Source: JAFMIT01 sp049421205
Lineage (GTDB): Bacteria; Actinomycetota; Actinomycetes; S36-B12; UBA5976
Direction of reading: 5' to 3'
Assembly (NCBI GenBank): GCA_049421205.1
Contig: JBMSMQ010000004.1
Coordinates: forward strand, 1-60,100
DNA length: 60,100 bases
Under the pieces are notes generated by a model. The model was not told the DNA's origin, searched no databases, and saw nothing but the letters and a program-made list of their open reading frames with translations. This document shows, piece by piece, positions 16,554 to 25,134 of the stretch. Each line of letters opens with the position of its first letter. The stretch's first letter is position 1. The position numbers were made by a program, and so were the translations under genes.

Positions 16554-18311
16554 TCAAATAATTTTGCACAAAAGCGCACCGCTTGTTACCGTCTCGCCGA
16601 CTTCAATCTTCAAATCTTTGATAATGCCAGATTTGTGTGCGACTAGAGGTTGTTCCATTTTCATCGCTTCAATGACAACAATGAGCTCACCCTGCTCGAC
16701 CTGCTGATTTTCACTAACAGAAATCTTGACGACGGTTCCCTGCATTGGGGATGTGAAATCATCGCCTGTTACAGACTGTCGAGTTTTTCCCGCTGTGCGC
16801 TTGGGCCCAGGTGCGGTTGGTCGAGTGATGACAGCAGTTGCTGAACCAAAATTCGCAGGAATTCCAACTTCAATACGCTTTCCATTCACTTCGAGTACAA
16901 CTGTGTCGCGCTGTTCTCCTGAAGTACTTGCTTCAACAGCATCATATGCTGGAATGTCATTATCGAATTCAGTCTCAATCCAACGAGTGTGTACGAGAAA
17001 CTCATTATTTGAAGCAACAAACGCTTCATCTGACACAACCTTCAAGTGAAATGGTTGAACTGTTGCAATTCCTTCAATTTCAAATTCCCTGAGCGCACGA
17101 CGTGCTCGCTCTAGAGCTTCTTTTCGTGTACTTCCAGTGACGATGAGTTTTGCTAAGAGTGAATCGAAATTTCCACCGATGATGTCACCTTGTCGAAATC
17201 CAGTATCAACTCGTACTCCAGGACCTTCAGGTAAAACAAATGTAGTGAGCGTTCCTGGTGTTGGTAAAAAGTTGCGACCAGGATCTTCGCCATTGATACG
17301 AAATTCAATGGAGTGTCCGCGAACAATTGGATCGTCATAGCCGAGTGCTTCACCCGCTGCAATTCTGAACATTTCACGAACAAGATCGATACCTGTGACT
17401 TCTTCACTCACTGGATGTTCAACTTGAAGTCGAGTATTGACTTCAAGAAATGAAATTGTGCCATCAAGTCCGATCAAAAATTCGCATGTACCTGCACCCA
17501 CATATCCTGCTTCTCGCATAATTGCCTTGCTGGAACGATAGAGGTCTTGAATCTGTTCTTCAGATAGATATGGTGCTGGTGCTTCTTCAACTAGTTTCTG
17601 ATGTCGACGTTGAAGTGAGCAATCTCTGGTTGAAATCACGACGACATTGCCGTAAGAATCTGCAAGACATTGGGTTTCAACGTGACGAGGTTTATCTAAA
17701 TATCGCTCGACGAAACATTCACCGCGACCAAACGCTGCTGTTGCTTCACGAACAGCTGATTCATAAAGTTCAGGTATTTCCTCGACGGTTCGAGCGACTT
17801 TGAGTCCGCGTCCTCCACCACCGAATGCTGCTTTGATTGCAATTGGCAATCCAAAATCGCGAGCAAATGCTTCAACTTCTTCTGCGTTTGTGACTGGATC
17901 TGGTGTGCCGGGAACTTGTGGTGCTCCAGCTTTTGCAGCAATATGACGAGCAGAAACTTTGTCACCGAGTGCGCGAATCGCACTTGGTGGTGGCCCAATC
18001 CATACTAAACCTGCATTAATGACTGCTTCAGCAAAATCAGCATTCTCACTTAGAAATCCGTACCCTGGATGAATTGCATCTGCACCAGAGCGCGATGCGA
18101 TGTCAAGAATTTTCTCGAAAGAGAGATAGGTCTCGGCTGCGGATTCACCATTGAGACTAAATGCCTCATCAGCCATTGTTACGTGAAGTGCAGAACGATC
18201 ACCATCTGCATAGATGGCTACAGAAGATAATCCAGCATCTTTACAGGCTCGGATAACTCGAACAGCGATCTCACCACGATTCGCAATGAGGACTTTCTTG
18301 AACTCCGCCAT
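16554..18311 (-). CDS. accA3: Acyl-CoA carboxylase alpha subunit (biotin carboxylase and carrier domain)
   Basis: The 585-residue product joins biotin carboxylase (about 1-450) and a biotin carrier domain (about 515-585) through a linker. Seen are the ATP-grasp glycine-rich loop AAFGGGGRGLKVA, the EVNTRLQVEHPVSEE motif, and the biotinylation site in IEAMKMEQP, 35 residues or so from the C-terminus. It carboxylates biotin for acetyl- or propionyl-CoA carboxylation. Beta and epsilon subunits and the biotin ligase are encoded within 5 kb. GGAAGGAG precedes the ATG. Confidence 0.94.
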   Translation of the reverse strand: MAEFKKVLIANRGEIAVRVIRACKDAGLSSVAIYADGDRSALHVTMADEAFSLNGESAAETYLSFEKILDIASRSGADAIHPGYGFLSENADFAEAVINAGLVWIGPPPSAIRALGDKVSARHIAAKAGAPQVPGTPDPVTNAEEVEAFARDFGLPIAIKAAFGGGGRGLKVARTVEEIPELYESAVREATAAFGRGECFVERYLDKPRHVETQCLADSYGNVVVISTRDCSLQRRHQKLVEEAPAPYLSEEQIQDLYRSSKAIMREAGYVGAGTCEFLIGLDGTISFLEVNTRLQVEHPVSEEVTGIDLVREMFRIAAGEALGYDDPIVRGHSIEFRINGEDPGRNFLPTPGTLTTFVLPEGPGVRVDTGFRQGDIIGGNFDSLLAKLIVTGSTRKEALERARRALREFEIEGIATVQPFHLKVVSDEAFVASNNEFLVHTRWIETEFDNDIPAYDAVEASTSGEQRDTVVLEVNGKRIEVGIPANFGSATAVITRPTAPGPKRTAGKTRQSVTGDDFTSPMQGTVVKISVSENQQVEQGELIVVIEAMKMEQPLVAHKSGIIKDLKIEVGETVTSGALLCKII

Positions 18312-18348
18312 GTCACTCCTTCCCGCTGAGTTTAGGTCATTTGTAGGG

Positions 18349-18978
18349 TTACTCGACAGTTACATTCTTGAGGACTTCGTCCCAGCCAAAACCGAGTTCT
18401 TTCAGGATGAGTCGAACGGTGGGCAGTGATAGTCCAACAACATTTGATGCTTCTCCTGAAATGCTTTTAATAAATGGTGCTCCAAGTGCATCAAGGGTGA
18501 AACTACCTGCCACCCTCAGTGGTTCATTCGTTCTGATATATGCGTCTATCTCTGCGTCTGTAAGTTCATGGAAGTAGACGTCAGTACTCACTAACCGTGA
18601 AATCATTAGATTCTCACCCTCAGAACAGTAAATCACAGAGTGTCCAGTATGTAGAGTTCCGAAACTTCCACTAAGCGCTTGTAGTCGTTCTTTTGCGATT
18701 CTTGCGTTTTCAGGTTTACCGAGCGGAACTCCAGATTGTTCCATCACTGAATCACAGCCAATCACAATGACTGGCGTGTCGAGATTCGAATTTGCAACGT
18801 CTTCTGCCTTAAGAATCGCAAGACCTAATGCAATATCACGTGGCTTGGTCCATTTGTTTGACTCAACCGCTAACTCTTCGTTGACAGTGCTCACTCGAAT
18901 TGTTGGTGAAATTCCGGCACTTTGTAATAACTTCAATCGAGCAGGGGAGGCTGAGGCTAAAACTATTGGAGGAAGCAT
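18349..18978 (-). CDS. maf: Maf-family nucleotide pyrophosphatase
   Basis: A 209-residue Maf protein: the N-terminal LASASPARLKLLQSAG motif, then VIGCDSVMEQ with the catalytic acid, and GSFTLDALGAPFIKSISG. The family hydrolyses non-canonical or modified nucleoside triphosphates (dTTP, UTP or m7GTP type). It is placed between the epsilon subunit and the alpha subunit of the acyl-CoA carboxylase, as in mycobacteria. It starts with no gap after the epsilon gene. Confidence 0.9.
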   Translation of the reverse strand: MLPPIVLASASPARLKLLQSAGISPTIRVSTVNEELAVESNKWTKPRDIALGLAILKAEDVANSNLDTPVIVIGCDSVMEQSGVPLGKPENARIAKERLQALSGSFGTLHTGHSVIYCSEGENLMISRLVSTDVYFHELTDAEIDAYIRTNEPLRVAGSFTLDALGAPFIKSISGEASNVVGLSLPTVRLILKELGFGWDEVLKNVTVE

Positions 18979-19185
18979 TTAACGTTTACCCCAAATCGAA
19001 CGCTTCCACATTCCTTCACCAACAGGAGGTGCCGAACGTAATGTCGATGTGAAATGGCCCCACATTGAATGCTGAGAGGGTTCAACTACTTCCTTCACTC
19101 TATCCACGTGCGCTGCTAATGCGATGACGATTGCAATTTCATCTTCAGTTGGATTTCCGCGAATGATTGACAACTCTTCTGTCAT
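18979..19185 (-). CDS. accE: Acyl-CoA carboxylase epsilon subunit
   Basis: A 68-residue protein beginning MTEELSIIRGNPTEDEIAIV and ending SIWGKR. The RGNPTxEExAAV-like start, the central PPVGEGMWKRS segment and the Trp near the end are typical of the small AccE subunits that stabilise actinobacterial acyl-CoA carboxylases. It overlaps the beta subunit gene by four bases (ATGA), so the two are co-translated. Confidence 0.88.
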   Translation of the reverse strand: MTEELSIIRGNPTEDEIAIVIALAAHVDRVKEVVEPSQHSMWGHFTSTLRSAPPVGEGMWKRSIWGKR

Positions 19186-20768
19186 AGTGGGATATTTCCA
19201 TGCTTCTTTGGTGGATGACTTTCACGCTTATTTCTCAGCGTCCTTAATCCTCGTAGCACCATACTTCGTGTTTCGTGAGGAAAGATCACTCGATCAACAT
19301 AGCCACGTTCCGCCGCCACATAGGGATTGGCCAAATTATGTTCATAGTCTGCAATCAAGTCTGCGCGGGTTGCTTCGGGATTATCTGATGCTGCAAGTTC
19401 ACGCCGGTACAAAATATTGACAGCACCGGCTGCACCCATAACAGCGATCTGTCCTGTTGGCCACGCAAAGTTCAAATCAGCACCAAGAGATTTTGAACCC
19501 ATAACGAGATATGCACCACCATATGCCTTTCGGGTAATGACGGTGATGAGAGGAACCGTTGCTTCAGCATAGGCGTAGATCAATTTCGCACCTCGGCGAA
19601 TGATGCCGTCATATTCCTGATCAGTTCCTGGTAGAAAGCCAGGAACATCTACAAATGTAATAACAGGAATATTGAATGCATCACAGGTGCGAACAAATCG
19701 TGCTGCTTTTTCAGACGCATTGATGTCGAGTGTTCCGGCAAGTTGCATTGGTTGATTTGCGACAATTCCAACCGAATGACCTTCAATTCGACCAAATCCA
19801 ATAATGATATTTGGAGCGAACATTGGTTGAATTTCAAGAAATTCACCATCGTCGAGTATCTGTCGAAAGACCTTATGCATATCGTACGGCTGATTTGGCG
19901 AGTCAGGAATGAGAGTGTCGAGTTCAAGATCCACATCGTTTATACCGAGATCCGCTTCATAAGGAAATGCAGGAGCCTCTTCCATATTGTTACTTGGCAG
20001 ATACGAAAGCAATGCCTTCACATATTCGAAAGCTTCGTTTTCATCCTCAGCCATGTAGTGAGCAACACCTGACTTCACATTATGAGTTCGCGCTCCACCA
20101 AGTTCTTCGAAACCAACATCCTCACCTGTAACGGTTTTGATGACCTCTGGGCCTGTAATAAACATATTTGAAGTTTTATCAACCATAACAATAAAGTCAG
20201 TGAGCGCCGGACTATAGACAGCACCACCTGCACAGGATCCAAGGATGAGAGAAATTTGAGGAATAACACCCGATGCTTTGACATTGCGTCGGAAAATTTC
20301 TCCATATTGTTGTAATGAAGATACACCTTCTTGAATTCGAGCCCCGCCCGAATCGTTAAGTCCAATCACTGGGCAACCAGTCTTGAGCGCTAGTTCCATA
20401 ACTTTGACGATTTTTTCACCAACGACTTCACCGAGGCTTCCTCCGAAAACTGTGAAGTCTTGGGCGAAGACGCAAACAGGGCGTCCATCGATAGTTCCAT
20501 AGCCAGTAAAGACACCATCGCCAAGAGGTCGGGATTTCTCCATCCCAAATGAATACGACCTGTGTTTTCGAAAACCGTCAATAATCTGAAATGAACCTGG
20601 ATCCAAGAGCGCTTCAATTCGCTCCATCGCAGTGAGTTTTCCTCGTTCGTGCTGCTTATCAATAGATTTTTGACGTCGCGTTATTGCTTCTTGCCTTCGC
20701 TGCCGTAGCCCTTCGATTTTGCCCAGAGTGGTGTCTGGGTCAAAATCTGACTGAAACTCCGCGGACAT
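19182..20768 (-). CDS. accD5: Acyl-CoA carboxylase beta subunit (carboxyltransferase)
   Basis: The 528-residue carboxyltransferase moves carboxyl from biotin to propionyl- or acetyl-CoA. Oxyanion-hole segments are present in both halves: NDSGGARIQEGVSSL and GSCAGGAVYSPA in the N half, then VPGFLPGTDQEY and AYGGAYLVMGSKSLG in the C half. The length and these motifs match AccD5/PccB. I take the ATG at 20768 because GAAGGA lies seven bases upstream; a GTG at 20783 would add five residues and may mark the transcription start. It is divergent from the biotin ligase gene that activates its partner. Confidence 0.93.
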   Translation of the reverse strand: MSAEFQSDFDPDTTLGKIEGLRQRRQEAITRRQKSIDKQHERGKLTAMERIEALLDPGSFQIIDGFRKHRSYSFGMEKSRPLGDGVFTGYGTIDGRPVCVFAQDFTVFGGSLGEVVGEKIVKVMELALKTGCPVIGLNDSGGARIQEGVSSLQQYGEIFRRNVKASGVIPQISLILGSCAGGAVYSPALTDFIVMVDKTSNMFITGPEVIKTVTGEDVGFEELGGARTHNVKSGVAHYMAEDENEAFEYVKALLSYLPSNNMEEAPAFPYEADLGINDVDLELDTLIPDSPNQPYDMHKVFRQILDDGEFLEIQPMFAPNIIIGFGRIEGHSVGIVANQPMQLAGTLDINASEKAARFVRTCDAFNIPVITFVDVPGFLPGTDQEYDGIIRRGAKLIYAYAEATVPLITVITRKAYGGAYLVMGSKSLGADLNFAWPTGQIAVMGAAGAVNILYRRELAASDNPEATRADLIADYEHNLANPYVAAERGYVDRVIFPHETRSMVLRGLRTLRNKRESHPPKKHGNIPL

Positions 20769-20793
20769 ATCATTTTCCTTCACTAGAGAGGCG

Positions 20794-20805
20794 TAACGTA
20801 GTGGC
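20794..20805 (+). promoter_or_regulatory. Leaderless promoter of birA
   Basis: TAACGT at 20794-20799 is followed by six bases (AGTGGC) and the GTG start at 20806. There is no ribosome site. This fits TANNNT with transcription starting at the first codon. Confidence 0.55.
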
Positions 20806-21573
20806 GTGCCTACCCCTACTCACAAGTTAGAAAATTTCCCCGCGAGTAGCGAAATGCTTCGAAACCTCCTTGCCCCCATTAGTGGCCTGAAGAGAATTTG
20901 GTTCTTTGAGGAAATTGCCTCAACTCAGACATTCTTGGAACGTGAGGAGAATCTCACCGTTGGTGACCTGGTCGTAGCACGCCACCAGACCAAAGGTCGA
21001 GGTCGGCTCTCGAGGACATGGAGCGACGAATCTGGAGGTTCGATTCTTTTTTCTATCGCTTTGCCAGTATCGGACGTACTCACGCTCGCTGTGGGCGTCG
21101 GAGTAATTCGAGCAGTTTCCGCACTTAGTCCTGCTCTTAGTCTCAAATGGCCAAACGACATTGTGTTGGAAGAAGTAGCAGGATTTAAAAAGGTGGGGGG
21201 AATCATTACAACGAAAGTCAATGACGACATTGCCATTGCCGGTGTTGGAATCAATGTGATTGCACCACAAGATGAACAACGGGCACTTGGTTTAGCAGAT
21301 CTCATTGAGGGAAATTTGGATGTCGCAACAATAATAAAGTCGATTATTGATGAAGTCATCACTTTATCGAAACAAGACGCAGACGAGATACTTCGGCAAT
21401 TTCGTGATTACACATCCACTCTGAATAGATCAGTACGAATACAAGCAATAAATGGCAAATCAATATTTGGCAAAGTGGTAGATATTGCTAACGATGGCGC
21501 ACTCATACTCGAAACAGATAATGGACCGATTCGCATCATCAGTGGTGAAGTGGAATATGTGCGACACAGCTAG
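20806..21573 (+). CDS. birA: Biotin-[acetyl-CoA-carboxylase] ligase
   Basis: A 255-residue biotin protein ligase. The biotin/ATP loop GRGRLSRTWSDESGGS, the SLKWPND segment and KVGGIITTK with the conserved Lys are clear; a short SH3-like C-terminal domain follows. It lacks the N-terminal helix-turn-helix of the E. coli repressor form, so it is an enzyme only. It attaches biotin to the Lys in EAMKME of the alpha subunit encoded nearby. Its 3' end overlaps the convergent gtrA-like gene by four bases. Confidence 0.92.
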   Translation: MPTPTHKLENFPASSEMLRNLLAPISGLKRIWFFEEIASTQTFLEREENLTVGDLVVARHQTKGRGRLSRTWSDESGGSILFSIALPVSDVLTLAVGVGVIRAVSALSPALSLKWPNDIVLEEVAGFKKVGGIITTKVNDDIAIAGVGINVIAPQDEQRALGLADLIEGNLDVATIIKSIIDEVITLSKQDADEILRQFRDYTSTLNRSVRIQAINGKSIFGKVVDIANDGALILETDNGPIRIISGEVEYVRHS

Positions 21574-21998
21574 CGAACAAAAACCCATTTTCTGTATGTG
21601 ACAAATCGAAAGAGTGTCCCAAGTCCAACTCCCACAACATTTGCGGCAATGTTATCGGCAAGTGGCGTTGTGAAATCTAAGATGTAGTGTGAGATAAACA
21701 AACAGAGAACTGCAATTCCCATAGCAACGGCGTTCAATATAAAGAAGAGCACGAGTTCTTGACTCATCTTCCTGCCCGTTCTTGACGCATAGGTCCATTG
21801 TTTATTTCCAAAGTAAGCGAAGAACGTTGCCGCTGTTGCTGAGATAATTTTGGCGGTCAGGGGCTTATCGGCAAGAAGAGGGTTATCACCGACATAGCGA
21901 AGAATGTTAAAAAGGCCAGTATCAATAATGTAAGCGAATCCACCTACCGTAAGAAACTTCGATGCTTCAGGAATAAGCCGTATCAGTCGCTGAATCAC
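21570..21998 (-). CDS. GtrA-family membrane protein
   Basis: A 142-residue protein with four membrane helices (about residues 15-33, 46-62, 79-101 and 112-130). FLTVGGFAYIIDTGLFNILRY and FFAYFGNKQWTYASR are the family marks. GtrA proteins are thought to move polyprenyl-linked sugars across the membrane. I set the start at the GTG at 21998, seven bases or so after a GGAGG site; the frame stays open for 49 further codons, but those are Cys-rich and unlike the family. The gene shares its upstream region with purK. Confidence 0.85.
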   Translation of the reverse strand: MIQRLIRLIPEASKFLTVGGFAYIIDTGLFNILRYVGDNPLLADKPLTAKIISATAATFFAYFGNKQWTYASRTGRKMSQELVLFFILNAVAMGIAVLCLFISHYILDFTTPLADNIAANVVGVGLGTLFRFVTYRKWVFVR

Positions 21999-22061
21999 TC
22001 TACCTCCGAGCAAAGCGTACGAGGTCTCGTAAAGTAAAGGTTCGCAGCGACAAGCACAAAG

Positions 22062-22073
22062 TAAAGTTCGGCT
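22062..22073 (+). promoter_or_regulatory. Leaderless promoter of purK
   Basis: TAAAGT at 22062-22067, six bases, then the GTG of purK at 22074. There is no ribosome site before this start, in contrast to purE downstream, which has one. Confidence 0.55.
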
Positions 22074-23231
22074 GTGGACACAAAGCCTTATTGCCCAACA
22101 GTTGGAATGATTGGTGGTGGGCAACTCTCCCGAATGACAGCGCAAGCAGCTGTTGCACTCGGCGTCAATTTTGTAGTTCTTGCAGAGTCACCGAACGACA
22201 GCGCTTCTAAAGTTGCACACAGTCTTGTCGTTGGCAAACACACAGTTAAAGAAGATCTTCGTTCACTTGCTGCTCTGTCTGACGTTATTACTTTTGATCA
22301 CGAGCATGTGCCAGAAGAACTTCTACGTCAACTCCTTCAAGAAGGATGTAATCTGCAACCACATCCTGATGCTTTAATGTTTGCGCAAGACAAGATTCTT
22401 ATGCGTAAGCGACTCAAGGAAATTGGTGTTGAGCAACCAGCGTTCGCAGAAATTGAAACACTTGAAGATGCAGTTGAGTTTGCAGGCACTCACGGATTTC
22501 CAATCGTGTTGAAAATGTCGCGCGGTGGATATGACGGCCGTGGAGTGTGGGTGGTGAATTCAAAAAGCGAGATAGAAACAATCATAAATGAGTCATCATC
22601 TCCACATTTTCGCTGGCTTGCCGAAGCATTTGTCCCTTTTTCTCGTGAACTTGCAAGCCAAGTAGCCCGCTCACCTCAAGGTCAGATGGTGACGTATCCG
22701 ATTGTCGAAAGCCGACAGGTGAATGGAATGTGCTCTATGGTGATTTCTCCGGCCCCTGAATTATCAGAAGAGATTTCGATCAAAGCGCAGCAAATTGCAA
22801 TGACTATTGCGAATGAATTGAAAGTAACAGGAATGTTGGCTGTTGAACTATTTGAAACACCCTCGGGAGTACTCGTTAATGAACTCGCGATGAGACCCCA
22901 TAACTCTGGACACTGGAGTATTGACGGAGCAGTTACAAGTCAGTTTGAAAATCATCTTCGAGCAGTACTGGATTTACCACTAGGAGATCCCACTTCCACT
23001 GCGCCATTCACAGTTATGGTCAATATCATTGGTGGCAAGTACCCAGATATGTATGCCGCTTACAAACATTGTCTCGCCCGAGATCCTGGCCTGAAGGTGC
23101 ATTTGTATGGAAAAGATGTTCGTCCCGGCAGGAAAGTGGGGCATGTGACTGTGTGCTCTTTGGAATTAGAAGATGCAATACGCAGAGCCACTCATGCAGC
23201 AGACTACTTTATGGGAGTTATTGAGGAGTGA
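22074..23231 (+). CDS. purK: 5-(carboxyamino)imidazole ribonucleotide synthase
   Basis: PurK (385 residues) uses ATP and bicarbonate to make N5-CAIR in purine synthesis. Seen are the N-terminal GMIGGGQLSRM, the ATP-grasp segment VLKMSRGGYDGRGVWV, and the C-terminal NELAMRPHNSGHWSIDG with metal and substrate contacts. The GTG start at 22074 is preceded by TAAAGT and six bases. purE follows after four bases, so the two steps are co-expressed. Confidence 0.94.
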   Translation: MDTKPYCPTVGMIGGGQLSRMTAQAAVALGVNFVVLAESPNDSASKVAHSLVVGKHTVKEDLRSLAALSDVITFDHEHVPEELLRQLLQEGCNLQPHPDALMFAQDKILMRKRLKEIGVEQPAFAEIETLEDAVEFAGTHGFPIVLKMSRGGYDGRGVWVVNSKSEIETIINESSSPHFRWLAEAFVPFSRELASQVARSPQGQMVTYPIVESRQVNGMCSMVISPAPELSEEISIKAQQIAMTIANELKVTGMLAVELFETPSGVLVNELAMRPHNSGHWSIDGAVTSQFENHLRAVLDLPLGDPTSTAPFTVMVNIIGGKYPDMYAAYKHCLARDPGLKVHLYGKDVRPGRKVGHVTVCSLELEDAIRRATHAADYFMGVIEE

Positions 23232-23235
23232 AACT

Positions 23236-23733
23236 ATGAATCCAGTTGTTGGCGTAGTGATGGGCAGCGATTCTGATTGGGCAACAATGCAAGCAGCGGT
23301 CGATGTCTTGAAAGACTTCGGTGTTGCATTTGAAGCAAGTGTGAAATCAGCACATCGTCTACCAGACGAAATGCTCGAATACGGTCAAACTGCAGTTGAA
23401 CGCGGACTTCGAGTCATTATTGCGGGAGCCGGAGGTGCTGCACATTTACCTGGAATGCTTGCCGCCGTAACACCACTTCCTGTGATTGGTGTGCCTGTGC
23501 CATTGACTCATTTGGACGGAATGGATTCTCTTCTCTCAATTGTTCAAATGCCAGCTGGCGTTCCTGTCGCGACAGTGGGGATAGGTAATGCCCGAAATGC
23601 TGGATTGCTCGCGATTCGAATCCTCGCAATCACTGATCCCTCCTTGTCTGCAGCACTTTTAGAACATAGAGAAAATATGAGAGATAAAGCTCACCGCCAA
23701 GGAGAGTCAGTTACTCAGAAGTCAGTTGAATAA
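23236..23733 (+). CDS. purE: N5-CAIR mutase
   Basis: A 165-residue class I PurE that moves the carboxylate of N5-CAIR to give CAIR. The signature GVVMGSDSDW is at the start, followed by SAHRLPDEM with the catalytic His and AGAGGAAHLPGMLAA. I use the ATG at 23236, which follows a GAGGAG site at the end of purK; the longer frame (from 23173) runs inside purK and adds residues absent in the family. Confidence 0.95.
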   Translation: MNPVVGVVMGSDSDWATMQAAVDVLKDFGVAFEASVKSAHRLPDEMLEYGQTAVERGLRVIIAGAGGAAHLPGMLAAVTPLPVIGVPVPLTHLDGMDSLLSIVQMPAGVPVATVGIGNARNAGLLAIRILAITDPSLSAALLEHRENMRDKAHRQGESVTQKSVE

Positions 23734-23735
23734 CA

Positions 23736-24149
23736 ATGTCATTTTCAAACCCTGACGATATTTCGTTTCTCTTGAATGAAACCAAGGTGTGGGCAATTGT
23801 TGGTTTGGGTACGGATGAAAGTCGCCCTGCTTTCATGGTTGCCAAGTTTCTGAAAGAAAAAGGAAAGTCACTCATTGCGATTCATCCACGTGCAATTTCA
23901 GTTCTTGATGCTCCTGCTTATGCAACACTTCATGATGCTCAGAAAGAGTATGCAATCGATGTCGTGGATTGCTTTGTAAATTCGAGTCGTGTTGGCGAGA
24001 TCATTGACGAAGCAATTTTACTTGGATTGCCATCTATTTGGACTCAACTCGATGTTATTGATGATCGTGCAGCAAAGCGGGCAGAAGAAGCGGGAATGCG
24101 GGTAGTAATGAATCGGTGCCCAGCAATCGAGTGGTCAACATATGTCTGA
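23736..24149 (+). CDS. CoA-binding protein (YccU family)
   Basis: The 137-residue product is a single Rossmann-type CoA-binding domain: VWAIVGLGTDESRPAF, then a KSLIAIHPR strand and the late MNRCPAIEW segment typical of the YccU/HcgC-like group. Such proteins bind CoA, but their role is unknown. It starts two bases after purE and overlaps the glycosyltransferase gene by eight bases, so it belongs to the purK-purE operon. Confidence 0.85.
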   Translation: MSFSNPDDISFLLNETKVWAIVGLGTDESRPAFMVAKFLKEKGKSLIAIHPRAISVLDAPAYATLHDAQKEYAIDVVDCFVNSSRVGEIIDEAILLGLPSIWTQLDVIDDRAAKRAEEAGMRVVMNRCPAIEWSTYV

Positions 24150-25131
24150 TCTTTCAGTCGCCATCATTGTTCCGGTATTGAACGAAGAGAAGCACCTTGC
24201 AGATGTGTATGAAGCAATAAAAATGCAAACCTATACAAATATTACGAGTATTGTTTTTTCACTCGGTCCAAGTAGTGATAACACAAATTCAGTTGCAAAA
24301 TCGCTTGCCTCAGTAGATAGTCGTATTATTCTCGTCGATAACCCAACGGGGAAAACTCCTGCTGCGATGAATTTAGGAATCGCCAATTCAATCTCGGATG
24401 TTGTTGTCAGGTGCGATGGCCATGCATTACTTCCTTCGAATTATGTTGAACGGTGTGTGCAATTACTGATTGAAAAAGATGCTGTGAATGTGGGCGGGCG
24501 AATGTTTGCACAAGGTGATGATTCGTTTACCCGTGCTGTTGCCTGGGCAATGACTTCAAGTTGGGGAGTTGGTAAAGCTGCATTTCATGTCGGTGGTGAG
24601 TCAGGTGAAAGTGACACTGTCTATCTTGGTGCTTTTCGTCGCTCTGCCCTTGTGGAGGCTGGTGGCTACGACGAAGACATGATTCGAGCACAAGATTGGG
24701 AACTGAATTATCGACTTCGGAAAAATGGAGGAGTCATTTGGTTTGATCCCGATCTAAAAGTTATTTATCGACCAAGAAATTCAATCAAAGCACTTGCGAG
24801 TCAGTATTTTCAATATGGACAGTGGCGAAGACGAGTGATGAGGATGTATCCAGACACAATCCAATCAGGGCTTCGATATTTAGCTCCACCACTTTTGGTA
24901 ATAACGTTGATTGTGTCCTTGGTACTACCTCAAATAGGTTACTTACTTGATTTGCCATTACTTATGTTGAGCGCATTTGCTCCTATGCTCTACATATCTG
25001 CACTTGCACTTATATCTTTGGGAGCAGTTTTGAAGCAACAAATCGAACCTAAATCTTATTTGACGCTGATTCTCATACTTTTAACAATGCACATTTCTTG
25101 GGGTACTGGTTTCTTGGTCTCCAAGAAGTAG
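24142..25131 (+). CDS. Family 2 glycosyltransferase with C-terminal membrane helices (ExoA-like)
   Basis: A 329-residue GT2 enzyme. The GT-A domain starts AIIVPVLNEEKHL; the metal-binding region is VVVRCDGHALLP (DGH in place of DxD), and AQDWELNYRLRKNGG is the ED/QxxRW-like site. About three helices follow from residue 245 to the end. This is the layout of ExoA-type enzymes that add sugars to polyprenyl-linked oligosaccharides at the membrane. It ends four bases before the convergent LCP gene. Confidence 0.85.
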   Translation: MSDLSVAIIVPVLNEEKHLADVYEAIKMQTYTNITSIVFSLGPSSDNTNSVAKSLASVDSRIILVDNPTGKTPAAMNLGIANSISDVVVRCDGHALLPSNYVERCVQLLIEKDAVNVGGRMFAQGDDSFTRAVAWAMTSSWGVGKAAFHVGGESGESDTVYLGAFRRSALVEAGGYDEDMIRAQDWELNYRLRKNGGVIWFDPDLKVIYRPRNSIKALASQYFQYGQWRRRVMRMYPDTIQSGLRYLAPPLLVITLIVSLVLPQIGYLLDLPLLMLSAFAPMLYISALALISLGAVLKQQIEPKSYLTLILILLTMHISWGTGFLVSKK

Positions 25132-25134
25132 TAT

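Noticed and set aside
21999..22145. An N-terminal extension of the GtrA-like protein
   Set aside because: The extra 49 codons are Cys-rich, overlap the purK start and lie upstream of a clear GGAGG-GTG start.
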